Below are positions 50,623 through 63,900 of a stretch of 64,000 bases of DNA, piece after piece (within the stretch, counting starts at the first letter, position 1; each line of letters opens with the position of its first letter). The stretch covers positions 790,069-854,068 of the forward strand of contig JXTB01000140.1 in NCBI GenBank assembly GCA_002914805.1, read 5' to 3'. The notes beneath the pieces were generated by a model. It was given only the letters and a program-made list of their open reading frames with translations, had not been told where the DNA came from and made no database searches. The stretch is from Parasponia andersonii (lineage: Eukaryota > Streptophyta > Magnoliopsida > Rosales > Cannabaceae). Made by a program: the position numbers and the translations under genes.

Positions 50623-52691
50623 GGAATTTGTTCATATTCATTTTCATCTTCATATTTTATTTTATTTTTTTTCTTTTCAAGTAGTAAACTAAGGTTGACT
50701 GACAGTAAGACAATGCAGTTGTGGAAAATAATACAAATATGATGGATTCCGAATGGATACAAAGCATTTTAGTCAATTGCAAATAATTAACCGACTAAAT
50801 TTGCGGGGAAGAAATTTGGCGGTGTTTACCCTCTTTTTTTCTTCGCCTTACAGTTGTTTACGAATTTTGATTTCTAATCGGTTGTTGAAATCATCTTTGA
50901 AATAAAAATTATTCGAAAAGAATGAGGAAAACAGAGCAATGAATTTGAAAAAGAGTACATTGGAAAGACTCTTGACATGGTAAAAATCATTTAAAGAAAA
51001 CTAGTGGAACTTGTATCATTATTCTTGTTATTTCATCTTTACATTCATAATATGATATTCATTGTCTTGCGTGGAACAATTATCCTGTATTATTTTAAGC
51101 TGTCAAATATAGCGGCCGGAGGAGAAAAAGATACTCAAAAAGATATTTAATTTGTCTAGTTGATAAATTTTCTAACTTTAAGCTGTGACTGATTTTCTTA
51201 TAATAAATTTTTTAATAGTGCGCACAAGGGGTTCATTTTTTGGAGGATGGGAGAGAGGTGGAGCAAGAGAGATAGAGAATGAGCTACAATTCTCTGTTTG
51301 GAAGGAGGAAGATGAAAAATAGAGGGAAGACAGCTCCCTCCAAGCCCTCAAAACTCTTTCTAACTTTGGAAAGATGAGAGAAGTGACAAAAAAAGAGTTT
51401 TACTTGACAAACTTACCCTTAAAAATAATTATTAAAAAATGATATAGATAATACAGTAATTTTAAGATAAATACTCGATATTCTCCTATTTTCACCCTTC
51501 TCTCTATCCTTTATATCTCCCATTTTTCCTTAAGTTCTTTATCCTTTCTACCCTCTCCCTCTTATCAAGCATAGCCAACTAAGAGACTTCATTCATATCC
51601 AACTAACAGACTTCATTCTGAAAGAGGAAAAAAATATTAATTCCCTTATGTTACAGAGAATGTGATGTGTTTTAAAAATGAATACAGGCATCTAAGAGTA
51701 ACATACTTTAATACACCATAACATGCTGGCGCACATGCCACAGCTGATATTGCAATATTTAAAAATCCAAAAAGAGCTTTTATTTATTTATTTTTTTCCT
51801 CTCTTTTAAGAACAATAATAATGAACACTATATCAGATATACTAAATTATACACCCTTTATCAATGATTCTACAAAGATAACGTATAAAGAGAAGCATTT
51901 TTTTTTTTATCCTATTAAGGATAGAAGTTTTGTTCAACAGCAATTTGAATTACCAAATTGAAAAGGTTTTTGATATCATTTGAGAGGAATTAGTATATAC
52001 CATGTTGATAATTTCCATACTAATATATATATTTTAACCAGATAGTTCCATATTTACCGATGGATTAATTATTAATATCTATTAATTTCTATGGGAGGAA
52101 ATGAGAATAATACAATTAAAGAATTAAAGAAAGAAAGAATAGTACAAAAGTAGTAATTGGATGGACCATTAATAAAATAAAATATTAATAAAGCTGAGCC
52201 TTTTGTTTTTTTTTTTTGGCAAGAATAAAGCTGAACTCTTGTTGATCTTTAGGAACTGTGATTTGATGTTTGGGAATATGCCAAGGTTTCTATCGTGAGG
52301 GTCCCTCTCAATCTCATCACCAACTCTCTCTCTTGCCCGAGCTGCCCAGCTCCTCTGTTTCAAACACCTCGACCTGCCCCAGATGATGAAATAGAAAAAC
52401 TTTCCCTTCCCTCTTTCTCAAGCAGCCTCTTTTCTGGTTATTATCTCTTTTGAATCTCACTCTGAACCCGTTTTGCCCACTTGGGTCCTGATGAAAATCT
52501 TCGTTTCTTCATCATACAAATATAAAGTTTTGTTTAGTATTACAACCTTTTTTCTGTTTTTGTTTTTTTTTCCCGTGAACTTTTAGTATCAGGTTGATGT
52601 CGTTTATTTGTTTAGACCATTTGGTTTTAGGTGGTCTGAAATGGGAAGTATGGGATATGTGAAATATTTGAGCTTTTGAGCCTTTGAGAAG
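50623..52691. other. Intergenic region and probable promoter/leader of the kinase gene
   Basis: Mostly AT-rich without coding signal. It holds a putative MITE (51289-51576). From about 52200, pyrimidine-rich sequence of the kind seen in plant leaders runs to the kinase start codon, with an in-frame stop 15 nt before the ATG. Confidence 0.5.
51289..51576. mobile_element. Putative MITE related to the one in the H+-ATPase intron
   Basis: The left end attctctgtttggaaggagg and the right end, complemented, ggctatgcttgataagaggg form imperfect inverted repeats of the same TGTTTGG type as 12065-12443. There is no coding capacity, and the boundaries are approximate. Confidence 0.4.
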
Positions 52692-55558
52692 ATGGCTTTT
52701 GGGTGTGAAGCTTCAAAGATGGAGACTTGGGATGCGAGCAAATCAAGGGCCAGGAAGAAGGAGAAGCAAAATGGGGCAGTGGAGGAAACTGGGTGTTGGG
52801 TTAGGTTCAGTTTTAGAAATTGTTGTTGTATGCCTTCGAGGTCAAAAGTTGATAGCTTCATGAGTGGTACTAGTGCTTCTTGTGGTAAATTCCCTATTTC
52901 CCTTGGATCGTTTTCTTCTTTCTATTGTTTGAAGAGAATTTTTCTTTGTTTTTGTTATGTTTTTGTATGTATTTGGGTAGCTGATCCAATTCAAGATGCC
53001 TAATAAAATAACAGGCTTTAAAGAGTGAGCTTGTGCATGTATTGTCTGTCTCCTTGTGAACGTTTGGGGTGTTGAGAATTATTGATCAAGCTGTCCAAAT
53101 TCTCAAAACTAATCTTATTTTTTCTCAACTTGATTGAGTCTATTACGAAAAGTTCTTTCTTATTGTTGCTGTAGTGGTTTACATGCGATTTTGACTATGT
53201 AGTTTGCATGAGGTAATGGTAAAATTCGGGTATTTTTGCATCGAAAGAGTTGACCAAAGGTCTTAATATATCTAATGGAGCCTTAATGCTTAAGCGATGA
53301 AATTCTGAATATTGAACTTCTTGATATAATTATCTCCGGGGTCATAAATGTACATTCTGTGAAATGTGCGGTTTCTTGGCGTGTCTTGAAGGAAATCCTA
53401 ATTTATTTGTCTAGTTTTTATTTATACTGCATGGTCATGACTTGCATAAATGGCCCCAGTTTGAAAATCATGTAGCATTTATTATGATTAATATCCAGAA
53501 AGCTATGATGCGTTATTTAGGCTGAATAATTTGTTTCTTCGTTTATACCCAATGCCTTGATTTTGTGTAAATCTGTGTTAGGTAAATCTACTTATGAGAC
53601 AAAAAGAGACCAACAAGTTGCTCCTGTGGGGTCATCAACAAGCACTAGTAATATTGAAAGTACTTTAACCACACCTGATTTCAGTGAGGAAATGAAGGTT
53701 GCTTCGCAGCTTCGAAAATTCACATTTAATGACCTTAAGTTAGCAACTAGGAATTTCAGACCCGAGAGTCTTCTTGGTGAGGGTGGATTTGGTTGCGTGT
53801 TCAAAGGTTGGATTGAAGAGAACGGAACTACTCCTGTAAAACCCGGTACTGGACTCACTGTTGCAGTCAAAACCCTTAACCATGATGGACTTCAGGGTCA
53901 TAAAGAATGGCTTGTATGGCTTCTTATTTATACATCCTTTCTTTCTCTGTTTATTACTTTTGCTTGTTTTTTGCTACTTTCATTCTTATCATGATTTCTA
54001 CGTCATGTATTTCAGGCTGAAATTAATTTCCTTGGTGACCTTAGCCATCCTAATTTGGTTAAACTGATTGGTTTTTGCATCGAGGAGGATCATAGATTAC
54101 TGGTTTATGAGTTCATGCCTCGGGGAAGTTTGGAGAACCACCTTTTCAGAAGTATTTAACTGAACCTTCCAGTTTCTGTAATTTGAACTGCGTCATGCTG
54201 GATATTAGTTTTTCTCCTTTATTGGAACAGAATATCCCGTTTTACAAGTCTACCAGCAACAATAATTTAGTGATTGAATAAAAATGGTAATTTACAAAGG
54301 ACTACAACAACAAATATTCATACAGGAAATTGGAAACTTAACATTTTGGATATGCTAGTACATTGATATGCATTGGAAGTTATTAGTATTGTGCTCTTGA
54401 TCTTCTCTAACATGACCATGACATGACCTTGTTATATGTAGGAGGGTCGGTGCCTCTTCCTTGGTCCATCAGGATGAAGATTGCACTTGGTGCTGCCAAG
54501 GGCCTTACTTTTCTCCATGAAGAAGTGCAAAGGCCAGTAATATATCGTGATTTTAAAACATCTAATATCCTTTTAGATGCGGTAAGTGATTTTGACTGAA
54601 AGACAACTCCCTACTTACACTGTTTGTCTCCTAATCTAAAGTGAATTTATTTTTAGGATTACAATGCCAAACTCTCAGATTTTGGACTGGCCAAGGATGG
54701 TCCCGTGGGAAATGATACGCATGTCTCCACACGAGTTTTGGGAACCCATGGTTATGCAGCACCAGAGTATGTAATGACTGGTGAGTTTAATTATAATCAT
54801 CTCTCTGCATTATCATTTGCTGCTTAAGCGCTTTCTTTACCCTGTCAAGAAATTGAAATAACTAAATGGCATGTTATTTTACTAATCTCTCTAGGACCAG
54901 TTCATATCTTTTGTAGCAATTCTTTGGGGTGGAAGAAGTGCCAAGCTTTTTCCTATTAATTAATCTTTAGAACTCTTGTAGACCCATGAATGTACTTCTT
55001 TTATTTATGACTTGATTTAACTTCAGACCTGACGAGTTTCTTGGTCCAGGACATTTGACATCCAAAAATGATGTCTACAGTTTTGGAGTAGTCTTGCTAG
55101 AAATGCTAACTGGCCGAAGGTCCATGGATAAAAGTAGACCAAACGGAGAGCGTAATCTTGTGCAATGGGCACGACCACTTCTTGGAGACAAGAGGAGGTT
55201 CTATCGGTTGATGGACCCTCGTTTTGAAGGTCATTTTTCAATCAAAGGTGCGCAAAAAGCTATCCAGATAGCTGCTCACTGCGTTAGCCGTGACCCAAAA
55301 GCTAGACCCTTGATGAGTGAAGTTGTTGAGGCCCTAAAGCCTTTGCCAAAACTCAAGGACATGGCCAGCTCCTCTTATTATTTCCAATCTATGCAAACTG
55401 CTCGGTCCAGGACCATCCAAAATGCCAAGAATGGCAATAGAACACAGGCGGCATTCACAACCAGGAAAGGAACGCCAGCGAGGACTGTCTCCAGCCAAAC
55501 TAGTGCTCAAGCTTCCCCCAACCATTACCCTGGTCTATCACCACAGCCTCAGACTTAG
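52692..55558 (+). CDS. Receptor-like cytoplasmic kinase, class VII, PBL34/35/36-like
   Basis: Ser/Thr kinase of the family that relays signals from cell-surface receptors, for example in immunity. Six exons, 52692-52884, 53582-53913, 54016-54151, 54442-54581, 54657-54780 and 55050-55558, join in phase for 477 residues. It has the glycine loop GEGGFG (130-135), catalytic Lys161 in [17 protein letters not shown] (Arg256-Asp257, an RD kinase), DFG (275-277), and AAPEYV before the C-lobe ending near residue 390. A Ser/Thr/Gln-rich tail follows. The N-terminal [19 protein letters not shown] and the [18 protein letters not shown] block resemble the Arabidopsis PBL34-36 group. The first residues are MAF rather than MG, so there is no N-myristoylation site, and the CCC cluster (44-46) could be palmitoylated. 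An in-frame TGA 15 nt upstream fixes the start. Confidence 0.94.
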
Positions 55559-58242
55559 AAAATAAGAATGATGACAGCCATTTTCTTGCATCTGCATTGT
55601 CTTACATGGCGTTTGGTATTTAGCTTCTTCAAACTCCATCTTCAAACACAGCTTAAACTTAGTCCCGTAAATTGGCGGAATGAGCCTCAGCCTCCGCAGC
55701 CGGTGCATGACGTGGCTCCTCACGGTTGGTCATTTATGAATCCTGAAACACCAAGAGCTGTACACTTCTACGGTGGTCGAGGGAGTTGAGGCTTCAACAG
55801 TGGTTTTATAAGGAGATGTAGCTAGTTTGTGCAACATATCGTTTTTCGGGAAAATCATGCTTGAAGATAATACTGCTTTACTCTACTGTATCTGTTTACC
55901 TACTCGATGTATCTAATCTACGTGAGAGGTTGTAAACTAGTGTTGTTGATGACTTCATGAACAGATAATAATAAACAACATGTGACGTAAAAAGCAGAAA
56001 AAAAAAAACAAAATTTTTTTTCTCTTGCAAAAATTTTATTTTATTGTTTAATTTTAGGAAAAGCAACTCGGGACAGTTCTATTAATGATTCAAATTATCC
56101 CTCGCAATGGGGGCAAGACAGTCAGAATTTTATTTGTTTCATGGTTGACAAATTCAGTGATTATATTCGTTCTTGTTATGGATACAATTGATTGAAAGTG
56201 TAAACAATTCATAATAAAACCAGTAATGTGTCACAAACACCAATAATAATAATAAAAGAAATATTGAGATGAAAAATAATTGAATTTGAAGGGTAACAAA
56301 AAATAGATAAAGTGAATCAAATTCGTGAAAAGTATTTTATATGGCTGAAAACTATACTTTCTATATTTCAATTATACGTTCGTTCAAATGTGAAAATATT
56401 AGTTAAAAAAGTTATTCTTTTATAATGTTTTGAGAAATTTCGTGGTAGATCTACATTTTTTAGATATATCAGTGAAGCTTTTACTTTTTTAAACCGTTGT
56501 ATCAAATTTGACTAACAGAAATCATTTTAGAAAAAATTAGAAACCTACGAACTGATGAATCTTAAATGTAATCATCTCTACCACAAACTTATCATAATTT
56601 TTCCGCACATCTTCCTAGCGATGTGACGATAATTTTCCACAACAGTCTATATTCAATTAGATAAATATTTTTGAAATTTGAATTGGAGAATATTCAAATC
56701 TAGAATAAAATTACAAAAAAATGATACATACACGTAAAAGTAAAAAAAAAATAAAAATGTAAATATCTTAGATTAAGTGGGATAAAGCTCTCAATAGATA
56801 TAGATTTATAAGAATATGTATTAAAGGTGAACAAAAAAACTGTCAACTCACACCAACCGTCCAACTTGTGATAAACCTTAAATGAATTTTCCACTCTTTT
56901 ACTTTAGTGTGCAGTACAAGTACTAATATATCGGTTCTATCAGCAGTTAAGCTTGCTATAAAAATAAAGCAAAAAGAAATTTTAACTAAAAGAAGAATAA
57001 AAACTAAAAACAAGAATAATAATAAATTGATAGAGATGTCGATACAGGCCGCCCCACATTCTAAAAGAAAAATATAGTACTGGCCAGATCGGCCTCAGTA
57101 ATAGATTTGTCGGCTTAGCTAGACTCACACTAGGCCCGTATTTAATTATTTTATATATAATTTTTAAATATATTTCTTAATTAAAAATTTTTAAAAAATA
57201 TTAATTAAATATTTTCATTTATATGTTTTTAATATTATTTATTTACTTATTTTTAATTATTTCAAAATTTAAAAGAATACGGATAAGATTTTTATAAATT
57301 AATTTTAATCTAACAAATAGAAACGGATAATAAAATTTTATCAAACAGTAATGCTCAATAAAATTCAAAATATGATATAAATATAATTGATTTGAAAAAT
57401 TAAAAACTAATATAGAATAAACTTCTATATATGGAAGAATGGAAAACAACATAAGAGAAACTAGAGAAATGGAAAAATTGCTTGAAATTTAAATCAATTT
57501 TAAATTAGCTTGTATAGGCTTATATTTAGTCCGCATAGATATGACTTACTTAAGCCTACATAAAATGCGAGCTAAGCTTATGGACCATACTAAGTTCATT
57601 AATAGAATTTCAAGCAACTTTTCATCTCTACAAATTTTCATCACATAAAATAGTGGTTACCCGACTCATATTTTATGTATGCCGTGTCATAGCCTATGTA
57701 GGCTTATCAAATATGAGCCGGGTTAGAATCAACCAACTTTATATCTCTACAAATTAGGAATAGGATCCTTTTATATGTTCTCCAAATAAAGTGAGCCCCA
57801 TTTATATTTTAATAAATTTTTTAGTCCCATTTTTTAATTTCTCATTACACCAAACAACTTCTAATATTAACATAAGTCAAGCCAATTTGACACAATCCAA
57901 TTCTATGTAGGGCTTTTTAGCTAAATAACCATTTTTCAAATCCTATTAAAAAATGGCCGATTTTTAAAAATGATTTAAAAGATGGTTATTTTTCATATAT
58001 AGTAGATCAAAATATACTGATTTACTTTTTGAAAATTGATTTATTTTTTGAAAAATTTATGTTTTTTTAAATTGATTTTCTTTATAAAAGATAGATTAAC
58101 TGAAAAACGAACATTTATCAAAATAAAATTATAAAACGATCATTTATTAAATAAGTGTAAAAACTAACCATGTTTTAAATTGATCTTAGAAAAAAGTCAT
58201 TTCTTATAAACACTTTTTCTTTAAGAGAGAAAGAATATATTA
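55559..58242. other. Intergenic region after the kinase gene
   Basis: Probable 3' UTR to about 55980, with an aataataaac polyadenylation-like motif (55967-55976). Beyond it, DNA is very AT-rich with a putative hAT-type MITE (57025-57752) and no coding signal. Confidence 0.5.
57025..57752. mobile_element. Putative hAT-type MITE or degenerate non-autonomous element
   Basis: The left end atagagatgtcgatacaggccgccc and the right end, complemented, gtagagatataaagttgg...aacccggctcata resemble the plant MITE class whose termini read tagagatgtcaa...gggccggg. A possible internal end lies near 57617-57635. The middle is AT-rich and non-coding. Target duplications were not resolved. Confidence 0.4.
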
Positions 58243-60990
58243 TTATAAGAAAACCATATTATTTACAATAATATATTCCATTGGAAGAGGAGATTTTCCT
58301 AACCAAATTAGATTATTGTCCAATCTTAAAGTAAACTTAGCTAAGCTGTGTGCCGTTGTATTAGCTTCATGGTACACATATTTAATTAAAATACCTAGAA
58401 AATAGGATAACAAAGTAAATGCATCCAATAAGAGATCATCAAACTCGGAATGACTAACAATACCATCATTAAGAGCTTTGACCACAGTTGATACATTTGA
58501 CTCAAAAAATTAGAGATTTATACCAACATACTTGGCTCAAGAGAGAGCAACTCCCACTGCTTTGGCTTATGATATTTTTAGACTAAGAACATCAACTATC
58601 TTTTTTGACAGAGCTCTTATGACTTCTCCCTTTGAATCTCATATGATAGCACTAAAACCCACTATACGTATGTCCTTATTGATTGTCATGTCAATGTTTA
58701 GTTCAGAACTAACGTCTGAAAGGGGAGACCAATGTGCCTCCATTCTTCCTACTTCTAAATAAGAAATTTCTCTATTGGACCCAATCTTTACTTCTTTTGT
58801 TTCAACAATATAATTTGTAGTCCAGCGAATAACTTCCTCTGGTAGTTTAATTTACTAACATAATTTTTTTAAATATATTTCTTTCATTCCAAATACTCCT
58901 TAGCAAGCATAAAAATAACTCAAATTCATCATTAATCAATATGTGATTATATGGTGAATTATATTGCTATTGACAAACGAAAAAGGAATTGGAAATTGAG
59001 TTGAAAATAAGAGTGTCACCAAATTACTTTAGCGTGCTTACAAATTATTAAGGCATGTGTGATAGATTCTCATGTGGAATTGCACCCTGGACAACAAGAA
59101 GATTGAAGTAGTTTCTTTTAAAATAGACTTGAAGTTGTTGGTAGAACTTCATGATAGGCCCTGTAAACATAAATTTTGACCTTGCTAGGAAGTGATAATC
59201 TCAAAAAAATTTTCCACTAGGTATGCATTACAGTTGTATCCAAATTACTTGCCATTTCCATCATAAAATCTACTAACCAATATCCAGATTGAATTGAATA
59301 TGATCCACTGTATTATAATTCCAAATTAAGCAATCCATAACTGAAGAGTAGCTCAAAGGTATAGAAAGTAACTAAATAAACAATAAAGAGAAAAAAATTA
59401 TACTGTATTTTATATAGAAAGACTAATAATTTTGAAAACCGTACCGAAAAACTTTTAAAACTCATATTTTCAATTATAAGCAAATTCATAAAACTCATAT
59501 TAGAGAATAAAGTTGGGGAAAAATTATATATATTTTTAATCATATTAAGGAGTATACTTCTAAAAATTTTGTTCTTTGTAACCTTATATCTAAAAAAAAT
59601 TTAGGTTGGTGAAAACTTAACACTCATGTATTCTATATCTGAATATTCTAAGAACTACAAAGAAATTAGTTGGAATATTACACTATTTTTTTTTATATGT
59701 AGTACCTAGTACATATCATAGGCATTTGAAAAATATTTATTTATATATATCATTGACTCAGTTAATTAAATCAACAAGTCGAGTATTATATGATTGTCCA
59801 AATGTTGGACTAAGTTAAGGATTATTTATATATATTTATGTTATATTTTGGTCTTCAAAAATTTAAGTTATTACTAAATCCTACAAATAAAATAGCTGTA
59901 GTGAGTAAAATATACAAAAACTTTTGACTAGAGAAACACAATGTTTCTTATAGCAATAAATAGTAAAACAATAAAGCAATATAAGTTCCAAACTAAGATA
60001 TAATTTCCGATTAATACAAAATATACCTTATCTATATCCGTAGTGTTAAGATATTGCATTAGCATGTAGATATCCCAACTTCGATACTGAAATATGAAAA
60101 AAGAAACCAATAAAGTTTCATAATATAATTGCGGGGACATTGGTTTAAAGAGGGTGCATCCTGGGATCCACGGATCTAAAAAATAACGAATTGAATTTCC
60201 ATCATTTACTTTCCATTTCAAGCTTTCCCAAAGTAAGCCACTTCCTTATAAGATACTTCGCTAAATTAGAGGTGGAGAATGTCCCATCTTTGTAACAAAA
60301 AAATCACAATGAGGAAAGTAACGAGTTTTTAATACTCTATCAATCAAAGAGTCACGTTGTTTTATTAGACGCCAAGCTTGTTTTGCTAAAAGTACTTGAT
60401 TGAAATTTACAAATGATCGAAAGCCCATACCCCCCCTCCCTCTCTATTTTTTATTTACACATGAAATTCCAACTTTTCCAATGAATTTTGTGTCCTGTTT
60501 CTGAGAAGCCTCACCAAAAGTTAGCTATCATTGACTCAATTTCTTTACAAAGAGTTGTAAGAGTACAAAAGCAACTCACTGTATAGGTTAGGATAGATTA
60601 TACCACTGCTTTCAACAAAATTTCTTTACCTTTGATTTAAAATAGTTTCTCTTGCCATGCCGATATTAATTGTCATAATTTGTTCTTTATATGCCAAAGA
60701 GTACTTTTTTATTACGCTCAACAAAAGTAGGGAGTCCTATATAACACTCATGACATTCATAGATCGGCATGTGTAAGTGTCGATGTAAAAATCTTGAATC
60801 GCCCAATCCGTGCTTAGAGAGAAAGATAGTGCAAATTTTCGAAAATTTATTTCTTGTTCGGATGCTTTCCTATAAATCTCAAATAGCTCCTTTAGTGCCA
60901 AGCATGATTCTTTTTTAGCGTTATAGAATAGTAAGCTGTCATTGACAAATAATAAATGTGAAATGTTCGGAGCATTCTGTGTGACCTAAA
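58243..60990 (-). pseudogene. LINE (L1-type) retrotransposon, 5'-truncated, with RT C-terminal half, zf-RVT and RNase H
   Basis: Read on the minus strand from 60990, HLLFVNDSLLFYNAKKESC is the RT palm motif with Asp replaced by Asn (FVND instead of FADD, about 60953-60936). Next come KGKEILLKAVV...FW (60640-60500), GGMGFRSFVNFNQVLLAKQAWRL (about 60440-60370), and the WKVNDGNSIRYFLDPWIPG block (60221-60165). A zf-RVT domain with SSCCPGCNST...ESITHALIICKHA follows (about 59110-59040). RNase H-like sequence is at 58790-58243, where AHSLAKFTLRLDN is clear. All blocks are in plant LINE order but separated by stops and shifts. The RT N-terminal half, endonuclease and ORF1 are missing. No target duplication was found. 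Confidence 0.85.
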
Positions 60991-63900
60991 TAATAGTTAA
61001 GAGATATATTGTTAGAATAATGTCCAATAAAGTAGTTTATGATTTTTCACATTATAAACAATATTTATCGGATTATTCGTTATCTATTTGTTATTGATAA
61101 ATTCCATATACCATTTGTACAATTTTGCAATTTTAAATTCTTTGTTAAAATTCTAAACTATGAATTTCTATTTCATTTATGTCCCATTGATATATATATA
61201 TATATATATATATATGTGATGTCTATGTTTATCTTATATAAATATCTAAATATTCTGAGACATATAATGAGTAATAAAGAATTATTTGTATGATGAATTT
61301 ATATGTGGGAGATATTATATTCATTATTTCATTATGTCTAAATTAAATTATTGGCATTCTGTATATTGAAGATGGAATATTTTACTATACCATAGAATGT
61401 AGTATTGTCTATTTGACAATGAAGTAAATCTTCAGATAGAAACACTAGTGTGTTATAAAAAAGTTTTAACAACATCGAACAAGACCGAGTGAATTAGAAT
61501 TTACGGTTAAGTGTCATAACTCAAATTTCTAATTTCACTAATCTAGCACTATTGTAGAATACTTAATCCTAATAATTAACGAACTTAAATTCATATATTT
61601 TATCTTTTTGATTTACTAAAGACTAGTTCTAATTTATGGTTCGAATTATGGTATCTTAGAAGATAAGGTATATGAAATATGTAGAATGTTTTTCATGATG
61701 GATGTTATGCATATAATGTCACTTTGAGTTTTTCAAGCACTTGGATAATATAAACAAGGACTCTAGTATTCACTCTGTGAATTTGGCTGTGTTGGTATAA
61801 GCAGATATAAACACCGTAGTCAACTATTATCCATTAGATGAAAAACGGTAACTCAAATGTAAATATGTACTAGAGGGGTAATACAGTAATTTCGCCTTAC
61901 TAGTATGACTTCGCATTGAAGGTATGTCTACAGGTATAGTATATGCTAAATGGATCAAGATAATTATTTAATAATAAATTTCACAAAAAATAAATGACAT
62001 TTAATTCAAGAGTTCAATATTAGGCTTATAGTGGTGTGCCCCAATATTAATGGATAAGACATAATCATAATTATGAGTTAATTATGATTGTAGGTATACA
62101 GTCCATTGGAGCTTGGGTTTCATGGATCTATCTGGACTCTTGTCCAGCACAAATTAAAGCTCAATAGTTATTTGATGATCAGTTGAGCCCAACAAGTCCA
62201 TTAGGGTTTATTAATTTCTCTATACTTAAGAGAAAAGTTCTTAAGTTGCTAGTTACAAGTGTTACATGTGAAACACCCTTTTTAGGAGAGTGTCACATGA
62301 AAAATAGAAAGAGAGAGAGCAAAGAAATTCAGCCTGCGAGCAGCCTCCCAGTGCAGACCGCGTGGGATCACATTGTGCATGTAGCACGGGCAAGACCTCG
62401 TTGGCCGCGCGTGGCCTGGCCAACCTATGCATGCCGTGTAGTATCATTCTGCGCATACAGTATGGGCACGAGCCCATTGGTCAAACAGATGCGATTCCCA
62501 CGTGGCTTGCTTGTGGCCAACCCATGCATACTGTGTGGGTACACCTTGCGCATGCTGTGCGGGCACAACCTTGTTGGCTGCGTAGATATGATCTGTGCAT
62601 GGCCCGTGGGTAGCCTCCTACACGTTAGCCATGCGGATGGCTTCTCGTGCCTTGGCCGCTTGGGTTGCGACCTCGTGCATTTAACGTACAAGAGTTACGC
62701 GAGCTTATTGTCACTCTGGAGTTGTCTTGAGCGAGGCCAGTTAGCATTATGCGACCCGAGTATGGCTGCATAACATCCTGAGGCCAACGTTCACATAACA
62801 ACCTCCTATTCTATCTGTTGGCTTGTCCCAATAGATTTCAAATTTTCGGCCGTAATTTTAATTTTTCTATTTTAAAATTAATTTAATTTATTTATAGTTT
62901 TATAAAAACTAATAAATTCAAATTTAAATTCAAATTTTAAATCCTTATTAAATTAGAATTTTTTGAAATTTGAATTGATAGGATATTTTAATTTGAATTA
63001 TGGATATGATTGATATCCATACTATCTTAATTATTATTTGAATAATTAGAGATTTTAAAATGGAAATTTTTAAAATTAGATATTATGAGATATTATCTTT
63101 TAGTTTTAAATTCAAATTTTGAAAAGATTTTTTTGAAAAATTAATTATGTGATAGTTAGTTATCTACTTTGAATTTTGAATTTATTTTAATTTAAATTAG
63201 AGATATTGTAGGATATTTTATCTATAAAATCTTATATCTTTTAAATTTCGAATTTTGTGAAGATTTGAAATTTAAATTAAAATCAGAATATCTTTTCAAA
63301 TTTGAATTTACGATTGGTAGATATTTAATGAGATTAGATATAGATTTGAGTTTTGAATTCAAATCTGACAAATAAGATAACGAGAGATATTTATAGAATT
63401 TAAATTTAAATTAAGATTTCAAAAATTGAAATTTAAATTCAAGATATTTAAGGAGATTTATAGTTAAATCCTTCATTTAAACTAATCAGGTTTTATGAAA
63501 ATATTTACTAATTTAAATTTTAAATGTTATCTTCCCTATTTAAATATTAAATATTATCTTATCATTTATAATTATTTAAATGTTAAATAATTTTTAAATT
63601 ACTAGAAATAAATTATTAACAATTAATTAATTATATGCTTACTACTTTAGTATTATTAGGACAATGTTGCATGCATGCCTAATAATTAAATATTATTACA
63701 TGATCTTTAATAACATATCATGTAGAAAATTAGAGCTACTATCATGCAAATATGAACATGCTTACATAATTGATTTTAGGTTATTAGGCTAGTTAGATAA
63801 CTAGGTAAAATCTACAAATCTCTAATTATAAAATATTGAGTGGGAGAAGGTATGTGATACCTATGGACGCTATTATTGGTTCATTATGTAATAGGATGAA

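Noticed and set aside
62183..62773. 196-codon frame as a possible gene
   Set aside because: The frame starts in AT-rich sequence, has no domain, contains DNA-level repeats, and other frames are open too. Kept as a finding, not a gene.
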